From a bacterium (GTDB taxonomy: Bacteria; Gemmatimonadota; Gemmatimonadetes; Gemmatimonadales; Gemmatimonadaceae): DNA of 64,000 nt. Both the position numbers and the translations under genes were made by a program. The first letter of the stretch is position 1, and every line of letters starts with the position of its first letter. The stretch is from the NCBI GenBank assembly GCA_021813725.1, contig JAKAJN010000002.1, positions 18,021 to 82,020 of the forward strand, given 5' to 3'. Of this stretch, positions 44,089 through 52,925 are shown in pieces. Below the pieces are notes generated by a model that did no database searches, was not told the origin of the DNA, and was given only the letters and a program-made list of their open reading frames with translations.

Positions 44089-45744
44089 CTACTGCCCGCT
44101 GGACCCCAGCAGCCCGAGTCGAAATGCCGCCCAGTCCTTGCGCTGCACGACGCCATCGAGCGCGGCACGCGCCGCCGGCGGGAGCGGCGGCAGGGTGGGG
44201 TCGTACTTAACTGCCGCGAGCGGGTCATCGCCCGGACGCGGGACTTTCACGCCAGGGTTGAGAATGCCCAACGGATCGAAGGCGTGCTTGACGCGCGCGA
44301 ACAGCGCCATCGCCCGCGCATCCCAGACGCGGAACATCAACGGCGTGCGCAGGCGGCCGTCGCCGTGCTCGGCGGCGAGCGTCCCGCCAAGGAGCGTCAC
44401 AAGCCCGGTGACGTCGTCCATCAGGGCCTGTGCGCGGCCGCGCCAGTCGGCGTCGCGCACGTCGAGCAGGGCGTTCACGTGCGCGTGCGCGTCGCCGGCG
44501 TGCCCGAAGATGACCCCGCGTACGCCGTGGCGGGCCAACGCGGCCCGCACGCCGCGCACATAGTCCGGGAAGGCAGCGGGCGGCACCGCGCCGTCCTCGA
44601 CAAGTTGCATCGAGGCGAGATTGGGATCGAGCGCATTGAGGATCGGACTCGCGGCGTGACGGATGCGCCAGATGCGCGCGGCCGTCGTCTCGTCCGGCGC
44701 CGCGACCACGTGCCCGGCACGTGCCAGGCGACATGCGTCAGCCAGCCGCAGCGAGAGCGTGTCGGCGGCGGCGGGCGTGTCGCCCTCCGCCTCGATCAGC
44801 AGCACCGCCTCAGCCCCCGTCGGAACCGACAGCGACACCGCCTCCGCGCGCACCACGTCCAGGAAGGTGCGGTCGAGCAGTTCCACGGCGCTGGCTCCGA
44901 GTGTCGCCGCCTGCCCCGCGGCCTGCACCGCATCCTCCAGCGCGTTGAACGATGCGAGCAGGGAGGCGCGCGCCGGCGGGTTCGGGGCGAGGGCGAGCTC
45001 GATGCCGACGAAGACCGCCAGCGTCCCCTCGCTGCCAACCAGCACATCCACCAGGTCTCCACTGCGCGCATAATCGGCCAGCCCGTAGCCGCTCGATTCC
45101 TTGCGCACCCCCGGGCGGGCGAGTTGCGCGCCGCGGTCCATCACGTCGCGCGCCACCTCGTGCTGGAACGTCGCCAGCGCCGGCACGCGCGGACGCGGCG
45201 TGCCGCGTCGTACCCACGCGCGGGATCCGTCGGCAAAGACGCAGTCGAGTCCCCGTACCCAAGCCCGCATCGCCCCCAGCTTGACCGTGCGCGTGCCGGC
45301 GGCGTTCGTCGCAACCATCCCTCCGATGGTCGCGAACGCGCCCGACGACGGATCCACCGCCACACGCAGTCCGTGCGCGCCGGCGGCCGTGTCCACCGCG
45401 TCGCGCAACGCGCCGGGGCCGCACGCCACCAGCGCACGGCTGGCGTCCACCGCGCCAATCCAGTCGAGCCGCGACAAGTCCAGCGCCACGCCGGCGCCGA
45501 GGGCGCCGTTCGCCATTGAACTTGCGCTGCCGCGTGGAACGATCGGCACCCCCGTGGCCGCCGCCCAGCGCACCAGCGTCACCACATCGTCCGCGTCGGC
45601 CGGCACCGCCACCGCGTCGGGGATGATGCGCGCAATTCCGGCGCTCTCGCTGTACACCGCGCGCGCGAGGTCATCCGAGCGGAAGACGCCTCGAAAATCC
45701 GCCGGCGGCTGCAGTGTCGCCTCGCCTGGTGCGCGTATGTTCAC
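44089..45744 (-). CDS. FAD-binding oxidase (GlcD / D-lactate dehydrogenase type)
   Basis: A 551-residue flavoprotein of the VAO/PCMH family. The FAD-binding part includes VPIVPRGSASSMANGALG and DPSSGAFATIGGMVATNAAGTR; the cap and C-terminal part include FGHAGDAHAHVNALLDV and AAEHGDGRLRTPLM, with metal-binding histidines as in D-2-hydroxyacid dehydrogenases. No iron-sulfur domain is fused. The likely substrate is a D-2-hydroxy acid such as glycolate or D-lactate. It starts four bases after the phytoene/squalene synthase stop. Confidence 0.85.
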   Translation of the reverse strand: MNIRAPGEATLQPPADFRGVFRSDDLARAVYSESAGIARIIPDAVAVPADADDVVTLVRWAAATGVPIVPRGSASSMANGALGAGVALDLSRLDWIGAVDASRALVACGPGALRDAVDTAAGAHGLRVAVDPSSGAFATIGGMVATNAAGTRTVKLGAMRAWVRGLDCVFADGSRAWVRRGTPRPRVPALATFQHEVARDVMDRGAQLARPGVRKESSGYGLADYARSGDLVDVLVGSEGTLAVFVGIELALAPNPPARASLLASFNALEDAVQAAGQAATLGASAVELLDRTFLDVVRAEAVSLSVPTGAEAVLLIEAEGDTPAAADTLSLRLADACRLARAGHVVAAPDETTAARIWRIRHAASPILNALDPNLASMQLVEDGAVPPAAFPDYVRGVRAALARHGVRGVIFGHAGDAHAHVNALLDVRDADWRGRAQALMDDVTGLVTLLGGTLAAEHGDGRLRTPLMFRVWDARAMALFARVKHAFDPLGILNPGVKVPRPGDDPLAAVKYDPTLPPLPPAARAALDGVVQRKDWAAFRLGLLGSSGQ

Positions 45745-45748
45745 GTTG

Positions 45749-46804
45749 CTACCCCGCCAGCCCGGCCAGCGGGGCGAACGGCCGTTCGCGCACGGATGCG
45801 ACGAGACGGCGCAGGAGTGCGTTGCTGCCGAGCGCGACGAGGCCGGCGATCATCAGCGACTTCACCTCGCCACGACTGATCTTGACCACGCCGCCGGGAC
45901 GCAGCATCGCGTCGGTCCGCGTGAGTTCGCGCAGCGTCGCGTACGCGTAGAGCAGCGGGAGCACGCAGAACGCGCGAATGGTCACCGCACGACGCGGCAG
46001 CAGGAGCAGGTACTCGAACGCCTCGTCGAGATCTTTCCACGCCAGCTCGATGAACTCGCCGACCGCCGCCCGACTGGCCGCAAGGAACGCGGGGTCGAGC
46101 AGTGTGGCGTGCGAAGCACCGTGTGCCTGCAAGGTGGCCTCGGGCAGAAAGATCGAATTCTCCCGCTCGGCGTCGGCGGCAATGTCCTTGAGGATGTTCA
46201 CGGTCTGCAACGCCTCGCCGAAGTGCGTGCAGCGCGCCCAGAGCGCTTCGTAGCGTGCCGACGGCACTGCTCCGTGCTCGCGCCAGAGTTCGGTGAGCAT
46301 GCAGCCGACGGTCCCGGCGACGAAGTAGCAGTATTCGCGGTACTCCTCGACGGTCTGGATGCGAAGCCCGCGCGGATGGCGCAGCGCAAACGAAGCCATG
46401 CCCTGCGCCATCTCGCGCACCCAGTGCGCCACCCGCTCGCGTGAGCCCGGGAGCAGTGAGCGGAAGAGCGCGAGGACGAGGTCGCTGTTGCGCAGGAGCC
46501 GGAGGTGCGCGGACTCGCCCGAAATCCCGGCGACCTGCTCGGGAAACGCATCGGCGGCCTCCTTGTCGTCGAGGGTGGCGACGAAGCTGGCCAACAGGCG
46601 CGCCTTCTCCGGCGCCGGTGTCGCACCGTCGTCCTCGATGGTGTCAGCGATGCGACAGAGCAGGTAGGCGCAGCGCACTGACCGTTCCAGTTCACCGCGC
46701 AGCAGTCGTACCGACAACGCAAACGTGCGCGACGCCGCCGGCAGGATCTCGCGTGCGAAGCGCTCGGCCTCGCGAAGACGCGCGGGAGTGTCGACGGTGG
46801 ACAT
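45749..46804 (-). CDS. Phytoene/squalene synthase family protein
   Basis: A 351-residue head-to-head prenyl synthase. The two Asp-rich motifs that bind the diphosphates are present: CRIADTIEDDG near residue 50 and NILKDIAADAEREN near 205. FALSVRLLRGELERSVRCAYLLCR marks the family start. It could make squalene for hopanoids or phytoene for carotenoids; no desaturase or cyclase is nearby to decide. The C-terminus has hydrophobic segments. TAGATT and six bases precede the ATG. Confidence 0.88.
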   Translation of the reverse strand: MSTVDTPARLREAERFAREILPAASRTFALSVRLLRGELERSVRCAYLLCRIADTIEDDGATPAPEKARLLASFVATLDDKEAADAFPEQVAGISGESAHLRLLRNSDLVLALFRSLLPGSRERVAHWVREMAQGMASFALRHPRGLRIQTVEEYREYCYFVAGTVGCMLTELWREHGAVPSARYEALWARCTHFGEALQTVNILKDIAADAERENSIFLPEATLQAHGASHATLLDPAFLAASRAAVGEFIELAWKDLDEAFEYLLLLPRRAVTIRAFCVLPLLYAYATLRELTRTDAMLRPGGVVKISRGEVKSLMIAGLVALGSNALLRRLVASVRERPFAPLAGLAG

Positions 46805-46810
46805 GCGCCA

Positions 46811-46816
46811 AATCTA
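46811..46816 (-). promoter_or_regulatory. TAGATT -10-like element, leaderless start
   Basis: On the minus strand TAGATT-TGGCGC-ATG gives the same six-base gap seen before other genes in the window. Confidence 0.5.
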
Positions 46817-46861
46817 CCGAGAGCGCGACAGTACCTGCTACGGTCGACCGGCGTCGCCACG

Positions 46862-47692
46862 CTACTTCGGTGGCAGAAGACTCCGCGTCAGCCCTTCGAA
46901 CAGCTGCTGCGTGGGCGATGGCCTGTCGGGAAACTCGAGCCGGTCGAGCAGCCGTTCCAGCGACACCAGCGTCTGCCGGCGCAGGGCCCGCCACGCGTTT
47001 CTCGCCCACAGCCACCCGACCCAGCCGAGCACGATCGGCGGCAGCGCGCCGAGCAGCGGATACAGCGTCAGCACCGCCAGTGGCACCCCCGCGAGCACGC
47101 CGAGCACCGTGAGCACGATGGGGGTCGCGAGTTGCCGACTTCGCGCCGGCTGCAAGTCGGCCGCCAGCGCCACGTGCGTGCGCCGCGCATCCACCGCGCC
47201 CACGCTCACCACCACCTCGCTCGACCGCGTGAGGTAGTAACCCTTGCCGCCGAGATCCATCGCGCGGGCCACCTGGTCGAAGACGCCGCGCTTGGGTTCG
47301 AGCACGAGCCGGTCAGGATACCGCCGGATCACCGTGAGCGATTCGTCGCGCGCCAGCATCGCTTCGAGCCGGCCGAGCAGCGCCTCCGGCACCCCGGCCA
47401 CGACGCGCGCCGCGGACACCATGGGGTCGCCGAGCATCGCATCGCTCTCGCGTTGGGCCTCGGCCAGCGGCCCCCGCGCGCGCTCCTCCGCGATCGCCTG
47501 CCGCACGGCCTCAGGGGCGATTCCGACCTCGCGCGCAATCTCGAGCACGCGCGACTCGCTCAGCTCATCGCCGCGCGCCTCCACCGCGTCATCGCCCCGC
47601 ACATGCAGCTCCATCGCCCGCGCCAGCACGCGCTCGAGCGCTGCGCGGTTGAGCGCGCGCTCGCTGGGCGTCGGGTCGGACGGAGTGGTCAT
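46862..47692 (-). CDS. Two-helix membrane protein of unknown function
   Basis: A 276-residue protein. The N-terminal 75 residues are a soluble helical module (LSESRVLEIAREVGIAPEAVRQAIAE fragments) resembling a small DNA- or protein-binding helix bundle. A beta-rich middle (ESLTVIRRYPDRLVLEPK) follows, then two hydrophobic helices near 185-240 (VLTVLGVLAGVPLAVLTLYP and LPPIVLGWVGWLWA). I recognise no named family. It lies between a zinc-ribbon gene and the phytoene/squalene synthase on one strand. Confidence 0.65.
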   Translation of the reverse strand: MTTPSDPTPSERALNRAALERVLARAMELHVRGDDAVEARGDELSESRVLEIAREVGIAPEAVRQAIAEERARGPLAEAQRESDAMLGDPMVSAARVVAGVPEALLGRLEAMLARDESLTVIRRYPDRLVLEPKRGVFDQVARAMDLGGKGYYLTRSSEVVVSVGAVDARRTHVALAADLQPARSRQLATPIVLTVLGVLAGVPLAVLTLYPLLGALPPIVLGWVGWLWARNAWRALRRQTLVSLERLLDRLEFPDRPSPTQQLFEGLTRSLLPPK

Positions 47693-47723
47693 GGCACGCG
47701 TCGCGCGAAACCGACCGACCGGC

Positions 47724-48524
47724 TCAGGCCGTCGTGGCGGCGCGACCACACACCACGCAGAACTTCCACGTGGGGTCGATCTCGGCGCTGCATCCGGGGC
47801 AGCGATGCAGCTTGAGGTTCTGCCCGCAATGCGGGCAGAACGTCACCGCGCGCCCCTCGGGAAGCATCTGGCCACAGAACCGGCACCCCGGGCGCGGCGT
47901 GCGTGCCGCAGATTCCACCGTGGGGTCGGGAATGTGCGTCCCGCGCGCGTGATAGGACGGACGCGACTTCGATTCGCCCGCCGTTCCAAGCGCCTCGCCG
48001 AGCTCGGCGAGCGTCGGCGGTAGCTGGCGCTGGATCGCGTCGAGCGCGGCCGATATTTCCGACGGCCCCGAGGCCGGCCCGCCCGCGTGATGCGGGTGAG
48101 CCGCAGCGTCCGGCCGCGTCTCTCCCTCCGGCGCGGACGTCGGTTCGCTCACGCGCGTCTCCGGCGCCGATGCGGTCGACGACTCGAGCACCTGGCGCAT
48201 CGCATGCTGGGCCAGCGTCACCTTGGCCGTGCCGTAGGCATGCAACGCCCGCAGGTCCGGATTGCCCGAGTCGAGTTCGCTGCGCAGGTCCTCCTGCATC
48301 GCATCGTCGGCGAAGAGCAGCCCGCGCTCTCCGGAGAGCAGCCGCAGGACGAGCACCTCATAGTCCTCGGCCGTCTCCACGCCCACCTCGACCCGCGTCG
48401 AGCGGTACGGCACGAAGGTGCGCAGGATCTCGCCCACCTCGAACCCGCGCGACAAGTGCTCGGGGCGCACGTCGCGAATGCGGCGCACCAGGATGCGAAA
48501 GAGCCGGTCGAGTGCGTCAGCCAT
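47724..48524 (-). CDS. Zinc-ribbon protein
   Basis: A 266-residue protein with an alpha/beta N-terminal domain (about 1-125), a Pro/Ala-rich linker and two or three C-terminal Cys pairs: RFCGQM, FCPHCGQN, RCPGCSAE and KFCVVCGRA. These form double zinc ribbons as in bacterial zinc-ribbon-domain proteins that act as adaptors. The ATG directly abuts the stop codon of the small coiled-coil membrane protein upstream, so the pair is coupled. Function unknown. Confidence 0.75.
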   Translation of the reverse strand: MADALDRLFRILVRRIRDVRPEHLSRGFEVGEILRTFVPYRSTRVEVGVETAEDYEVLVLRLLSGERGLLFADDAMQEDLRSELDSGNPDLRALHAYGTAKVTLAQHAMRQVLESSTASAPETRVSEPTSAPEGETRPDAAAHPHHAGGPASGPSEISAALDAIQRQLPPTLAELGEALGTAGESKSRPSYHARGTHIPDPTVESAARTPRPGCRFCGQMLPEGRAVTFCPHCGQNLKLHRCPGCSAEIDPTWKFCVVCGRAATTA

Positions 48525-48740
48525 CTATTGGGCCGCCTTCATCTTCTCATTCGCGTTCTGCTGCAACTTGGCCTCGGCGTCTGCCTTCAGCGACTCGGCG
48601 TGCTGCACCGCCGCCGCGCCCGGTGGCTTGATGCCCTTCATGAACCGGAGCACGGTCGGCTGGGTGTGGTGGCGGCCGTCGTAGAAGCCGTATGAGTAAC
48701 CTGCCGCGAGTCCCAGCAGGAGTCCGACAAGGATGCGCAT
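48525..48740 (-). CDS. Small membrane protein with coiled-coil tail
   Basis: A 71-residue protein: a hydrophobic N-terminal helix (ILVGLLLGLAAGYSYGFYDG) and a polar Lys/Ala/Glu helix (AESLKADAEAKLQQNANEKM). A GGAGG ribosome site lies eight bases before the ATG, which supports translation. Its stop codon touches the start of the zinc-ribbon gene. Likely an inner-membrane anchor or scaffold; no family recognised. Confidence 0.7.
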   Translation of the reverse strand: MRILVGLLLGLAAGYSYGFYDGRHHTQPTVLRFMKGIKPPGAAAVQHAESLKADAEAKLQQNANEKMKAAQ

Positions 48741-48759
48741 GGGATGCCTCCGGCGCGCG

Positions 48760-49371
48760 TCAACCGATACGTGGCAAAGATGCGTGCGGCGCGAACGTCG
48801 CGCCATCCGGAAACGGGTCGGGTTCGCTGGCGCGTCCGCCGCGCGCGCGGTGCGCGGCAATCCATTCGTCGAACGCCGACTCCGTCAGGCCGCCACTCGA
48901 CGACTGCTCCGCCGCGGCCCGCGTGGCGAGATGATTGGCGTATTCGTTCTGCGCGTGCCCCACGTGGCCGCGCACCCAGCGCCACGCGATGGCATGCCCC
49001 TCGCAGGCCGCCAGCGCGGCACGCCAGAGATCGAGGTTCTCGATTGCCCCCGTCTTCCGTTTCCATCCGTTGCGGGCCCAACTGTGCACCCATCCGGTCA
49101 TCCCGTCCACGATGTAGCGCGAGTCGGTGGTGAAACTGACGCGAAAGCGCCCGCCCTTGGCACCGACGGCCTGCAGCGCCTCGATGACCGACCGCAGCGC
49201 CATCCGATTGTTGGTGGTCGCCGGCTCGCTCACCCACACGTCGCGTCGCACGAGCGCGCCGCTCGGCCGTTGGTACTCGATGAGGATGCCCGCGCCGCCC
49301 GGATTGTCGCCCGCCTGTCCGTTGCCGAGGCACGATTCGTCCGCGTAGATCGCCACCAGTTCGGCGCTCAC
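48760..49371 (-). CDS. RNase HI-like protein with altered active site
   Basis: A 203-residue protein with the RNase HI fold. Recognisable elements: IYADESCLGNGQ (first catalytic Asp), TTDSRYIVDG (third Asp) and WRWVRGHVGH (the active-site His). Two positions differ: TNNRMALRSVIEAL has Ala where the catalytic Glu of NRMEL lies, and NEYANHLA has Asn where the last catalytic Asp lies. It may be a distinct subfamily with a different metal arrangement or a binding protein. GTG start overlaps the stop of the 71-residue gene upstream. A C-terminal tail of about 40 residues is extra. Confidence 0.8.
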   Translation of the reverse strand: MSAELVAIYADESCLGNGQAGDNPGGAGILIEYQRPSGALVRRDVWVSEPATTNNRMALRSVIEALQAVGAKGGRFRVSFTTDSRYIVDGMTGWVHSWARNGWKRKTGAIENLDLWRAALAACEGHAIAWRWVRGHVGHAQNEYANHLATRAAAEQSSSGGLTESAFDEWIAAHRARGGRASEPDPFPDGATFAPHASLPRIG

Positions 49372-49583
49372 CGCACCACCTCCACCCGGTCGGTCTCGTC
49401 GAGCCAGAGCACGAGGTGATCGCCCGTGGTGGGATGGCGCGCCTCGATGCACTCGCGACGGTTGCGCAGCACGAGCCGCTCAGGAATAACCACGTACTCG
49501 GTGCCGCGCCGGTAGACGGCGATGCGTTCCCCGCGCGTGATGGCCTGCTCGAGTGCGTCGTACTGCCGGACCGTGAGTTGCAC
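49368..49583 (-). CDS. 71-residue hypothetical protein
   Basis: A small basic protein (RQYDALEQAITRGERIAVYRR fragments) with a beta-rich second half (HPTTGDHLVLWLDETDRVEVV). It begins with GTG right after the M20 deacylase stop and ends in a GTGA overlap with the RNase HI-like gene, so it is part of the same run. It has no membrane helix or known motif. Confidence 0.6.
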   Translation of the reverse strand: MQLTVRQYDALEQAITRGERIAVYRRGTEYVVIPERLVLRNRRECIEARHPTTGDHLVLWLDETDRVEVVR

Positions 49584-50750
49584 CTAGCGCGCCCCGAACC
49601 AGTCCAGCGCCGTGTGCGCGAGCACGGCCGTGGCGCGCCGCACTTCGGTGACCGATACCCACTCCGTGGCCGAGTGCGCCAGCCGGATGTCGCCCGGCCC
49701 ATAGCAGATGGCGGGAACTCCCGCCGCCGAGAGCAGGGCGGCGTCCGTCCAGTACGAGAGTCCCTCGACCACCGGAGGTGCGCCCTCCACGGCTTCGATC
49801 GCTCGCGCGAGCGACTGCACGATGGGCGCGTCCACCGCCACGTCATTGGCGGCCTGCACGAAGGTCACCTCGACGTCCGCGCGGAAACGCGGATCGCGCG
49901 CCGCAACGCGAGTGCAGGCCGCGCGCAGCTCGGCGGCGAAATCGTCGCCCGTTTCGCCAGGGAGCGTGCGGCGCTCGAATTCGATGCGACAGGCGTCCGC
50001 GTAGGTGGACAGGCCCAGTCCACCGCTGATTCGCGCCGCGTGGAATGATCCGCGCCCCAACAGCGGATGCGTGCGTTGAGGCAGCACGCCCTGCTGGTAC
50101 GCGTCGAGTTCGGCGAGGAGCAACCCCGCCATCGTGTTGGCGTCCACGCCCACGTCATAGCGCGACCCGTGTGCCGCGACGCCGTGCACCTGCACGACCG
50201 CCCACGCAAACCCACGGTGCGAGGGACCGACGGCCAGTCGCGTCGGCTCCGTGACGATGGCCGCATCGGCACGCACGCCGTGCGCAATCAGCGACGCGGT
50301 GCCCGCCGACTGCCATTCCTCGTCGGTCACGGCGGCGACGACGATCTCGCCGTCGAGCCCCGCATCGGCCGCGTGCGCGGCCGCGGCGCACATCGCGGCC
50401 ACGCCGCCCTTCATGTCGCAGCTGCCGCGACCGAACAGCTTCCCGTCGTGCACCACCGGCTCAAACGGGGGGTGCGTCATGCCCGCCACGCCCACCGTGT
50501 CGAGGTGTCCGTTGAACATCAGTGTCCGGCCGCCGGAGCGGCCGATGCGCGCGATCACGTTGGGTCGACCGGCGGCGCTCTCCATGAGCGACACGCGAAA
50601 GCCCCACGTGGTCAGCACATCGGCCAGTGTTCGCGCGCACTCGCCCTCGCCCAGCGCTTCGGGGACCAGCGCCGGATTGCGCGAGTCGATGGCGACGAGT
50701 GTGCTGGCGAGGGCGACAGCGTCGCCACGCGACGGTGGAATTGCGGGCAC
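49584..50750 (-). CDS. M20 family deacylase (ArgE/DapE-like)
   Basis: A 388-residue zinc hydrolase. The metal site is visible in FNGHLDTVGVAGM, GRGSCDMKGGVAAM and VTDEEWQSAGT, with the dimerisation domain around GVAAHGSRYDVGVDA and the last histidine near RLAHSATEWV. Likely removes an acyl or succinyl group from an amino acid; ArgE (N-acetylornithine) or DapE cannot be separated by sight. The GTG at 50750 is a best guess because no ribosome site is clear. Confidence 0.85.
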   Translation of the reverse strand: MPAIPPSRGDAVALASTLVAIDSRNPALVPEALGEGECARTLADVLTTWGFRVSLMESAAGRPNVIARIGRSGGRTLMFNGHLDTVGVAGMTHPPFEPVVHDGKLFGRGSCDMKGGVAAMCAAAAHAADAGLDGEIVVAAVTDEEWQSAGTASLIAHGVRADAAIVTEPTRLAVGPSHRGFAWAVVQVHGVAAHGSRYDVGVDANTMAGLLLAELDAYQQGVLPQRTHPLLGRGSFHAARISGGLGLSTYADACRIEFERRTLPGETGDDFAAELRAACTRVAARDPRFRADVEVTFVQAANDVAVDAPIVQSLARAIEAVEGAPPVVEGLSYWTDAALLSAAGVPAICYGPGDIRLAHSATEWVSVTEVRRATAVLAHTALDWFGAR

Positions 50751-50827
50751 GGAGAGGGAAGAAAAGGGAAGCGGGCGCGCTCTCCTGAAAGTGCGCGCCC
50801 GCTGCCTCGGGTGGAAGCGACCGGCGT

Positions 50828-51451
50828 CTACTTCTTGGGCGCCGCCTTCTTGGCCGGGGCCGCCTTCTTCGCCGCCGGCTTGTGAGCCGCCGCCTTGTGA
50901 GTCGCTGGCTTGTGAGTCGCTGACTTGTGAGCCGCCGGCTTGTGGGCCGCCGGCTTGTGAGCCGCCGGCTTGTGGGCCGCCGGCTTGTGGGCCGCCGGCT
51001 TGTGGGCCGCCGGCTTGTGGGCCGCCGGCTTGTGCGCCGAGGGCTTGTGGGCCGCGGGTTTGTGCGCGGCCGGCTTCGCCGACACGACCGGAGCCGCCTT
51101 GTGTGTCTCGGGCTTTGCCGCCGGCTTTGCCGACTTGTGCTTCTTGTTCCACGCCTCTTCGACGCCGTGCAGGAGCTTGTCGGCTTCGTCCTGGGTCATT
51201 TGGCCGCGGCGCACCATGAACTGCACCACATCGCGGGCGCTCTCGATGGCGAAACCCGTCAACCCGGCGGCCGCGTTGATGACATCCTTCATCGCCGCCG
51301 CCATCTTGCTGCCAGCCTCCATCGAGATCTCGGCGGCCTTCGCCGCCATCTCGGCGACCGCGTCGCGCACATCCTGGCCGCGGTGGCCGGGATGTCGGCG
51401 TGGCAGGACGGTGCCACTCCCTTCTGGCTTGGCCGGGACTTTTTCGGTCAT
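50828..51451 (-). CDS. Phasin/histone H1-like protein with His-Lys-Pro-Ala repeats
   Basis: A 207-residue protein in two parts. Residues about 25-105 are an amphipathic helix pair (AVAEMAAKAAEISMEAG, QMTQDEADKLLHGVEEAW) resembling phasins or PhaF-type granule proteins. Residues about 120-207 are about a dozen copies of a basic five-residue unit (AAHKP, with ATHKP and SAHKP variants) ending KKAAPAKKAAPKK, as in histone H1-like DNA-binding tails. The DNA carries the matching 15-bp tandem repeat. PhaF-like proteins bind nucleoid and polymer granules; that role is inference here. Confidence 0.7.
   Translation of the reverse strand: MTEKVPAKPEGSGTVLPRRHPGHRGQDVRDAVAEMAAKAAEISMEAGSKMAAAMKDVINAAAGLTGFAIESARDVVQFMVRRGQMTQDEADKLLHGVEEAWNKKHKSAKPAAKPETHKAAPVVSAKPAAHKPAAHKPSAHKPAAHKPAAHKPAAHKPAAHKPAAHKPAAHKPAAHKSATHKPATHKAAAHKPAAKKAAPAKKAAPKK
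50870..51085. repeat. 15-bp tandem repeat inside the basic tail
   Basis: About 12-14 copies of a 15-bp unit resembling GCCGCCGGCTTGTGG, coding for the AAHKP repeats on the minus strand. The unit length keeps the frame, so copy number can vary without breaking the gene. Confidence 0.85.
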
Positions 51452-51703
51452 TTTGTAGCTCCTTGCTCGAGCCGCCGGTCTGATGCTCCGGCGTCAGGCC
51501 CCATCGCAGCGAGCACCACGCGAAGGGGTAAGGGGGCGCTCGCAATGTACCTGTATGAGCGCACGCCCATTGATCGGGGCCAAGTATATGATTTTTGGAG
51601 AGATAATCAAGGTGAGCGCGACGATTTTCTAGGGTGAGCGGCAATGAAGGCATTGGCGATCAAGTACGAGATTATAGCAACATTATAGAGACACTACCAA
51701 ACT
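51452..51703. other. AT-rich intergenic island
   Basis: A 252-base region between divergent genes. The part from about 51585 to 51710 is strikingly AT-rich compared with the rest (for example TATATGATTTTTGG and GATTATAGCAACATTATAG). It may hold the promoters of both flanking genes. Short frames of about 30 residues occur but I cannot support them as genes. Confidence 0.55.
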
Positions 51704-52819
51704 ATGATCAAGCCACTTCCGCTTTCAGGCATCAAAATCCTCGACCTCAGTCGAGTACTCGCAGGACCGCTTTGTACAATGATCCTCGGCGATCTGGGAG
51801 CCGACGTGCTCAAGGTCGAACGCCCCGGCACCGGCGACGACACGCGCGGCTGGGGCCCGCCGTTCGACGCCACCGGGCAAAGTGCCTACTTCCTCTCGGT
51901 CAATCGCAACAAGCTCTCCATCGCGCTCGATCTCGCGGCCGCCGACGAGGTTCGGCGCGTTCGGGCGCTGATCGCCGAAGCCGATGTGGTAGTCGACAAC
52001 TTCCAGCGCGGGGCGCTCGAACGTTGGGGGCTGTCGCCATCCGCGCTGCTCGCCGAGCACTCCCAACTCATCTGGTGCACCATCACGGGCTTTGGAGCGG
52101 AGAGCGACCGCCCCGGCTACGACTTCGTCGTGCAAGCCGAATCGGGGTGGATGGCCATTACCGGCGAGCCCCGCGGCGCGCCGATGAAGGTTGGCGTGGC
52201 GCTCGTCGACGTCATCGCCGGAAAGGACGCCGCCATCGCCATTCTCGCCGCGCTCGCCGCACGCGGGGCACCCGCGGCGCGCAGTGATGCGACTCGGCAC
52301 CTCGTGATCTCGCTCGCGCACAGTGCGGCCGCGGCGCTGGTGAACGTCGCGCAAAACGCCCTGGTCTCCGGGCGCGACGCCTCCCGCTGGGGAAATGCGC
52401 ACCCGAATCTTGTGCCGTATCAACTGTTCGATACGCTCGACCGGCCGATTGTGATTGCCGTTGGCAGCGACGCGCAGTTTGCCGCCTGCGTCAGGGTCTT
52501 GGGGCTCGACACGCTGGTCGCCGACGAGAGGTATCGCACGAATGCGGGACGCCTCGCGCATCGCGACGCGGTGGTGGCGGCCATTCAGGATCGCGTCCGC
52601 ACCCAGCCGGCGGCCACCTGGATGGCTGCGTTGGATGCGGCCCGCGTCCCCTGTGGCGTGGTGAGGCCGGTGCTCGAGGTGCTGCGCGACGTGGACGCCT
52701 CGCCGCTCACGGGTGTGGCCCCACTCGCGCCCGGGAGCGTGCGCCGTGCGCCGCCACAACTCGACGAGCACGGCGAGCGTGTGCGGCGACTGGGCTGGGA
52801 CGCGTTCGCCGACGCGTAA
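51704..52819 (+). CDS. CaiB/BaiF family CoA transferase
   Basis: A 371-residue class III CoA transferase that moves CoA between carboxylic acids. The family start ILDLSRVLAGPLCTMILGDLGADVLKVE is clear, and the catalytic Asp is in RPGYDFVVQAESGWMAITGEP near residue 140. The C-terminus (VPCGVVRPVLEVLRD) is also typical. The substrate is unknown. It stands alone on its strand behind an AT-rich region. Confidence 0.9.
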   Translation: MIKPLPLSGIKILDLSRVLAGPLCTMILGDLGADVLKVERPGTGDDTRGWGPPFDATGQSAYFLSVNRNKLSIALDLAAADEVRRVRALIAEADVVVDNFQRGALERWGLSPSALLAEHSQLIWCTITGFGAESDRPGYDFVVQAESGWMAITGEPRGAPMKVGVALVDVIAGKDAAIAILAALAARGAPAARSDATRHLVISLAHSAAAALVNVAQNALVSGRDASRWGNAHPNLVPYQLFDTLDRPIVIAVGSDAQFAACVRVLGLDTLVADERYRTNAGRLAHRDAVVAAIQDRVRTQPAATWMAALDAARVPCGVVRPVLEVLRDVDASPLTGVAPLAPGSVRRAPPQLDEHGERVRRLGWDAFADA

Positions 52820-52925
52820 GGGTCAAGCACGCACGCTACGGGAGTGGCGGGAGGCACCGAACGCTTGTCTTGTGCGCGGGGTAGATCGCTGTGCATCCCC
52901 CGACGCCACACCCATATTCCACCCG

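Noticed and set aside
50927..51637. Plus-strand frame with a repeated RRLVG pattern
   Set aside because: It is the reverse-strand reading of the 15-bp repeat coding for the AAHKP tail.
51548..51640. A 30-residue frame in the AT-rich island
   Set aside because: No ribosome site, no continuation and no recognisable motif; listed only as part of the intergenic region.
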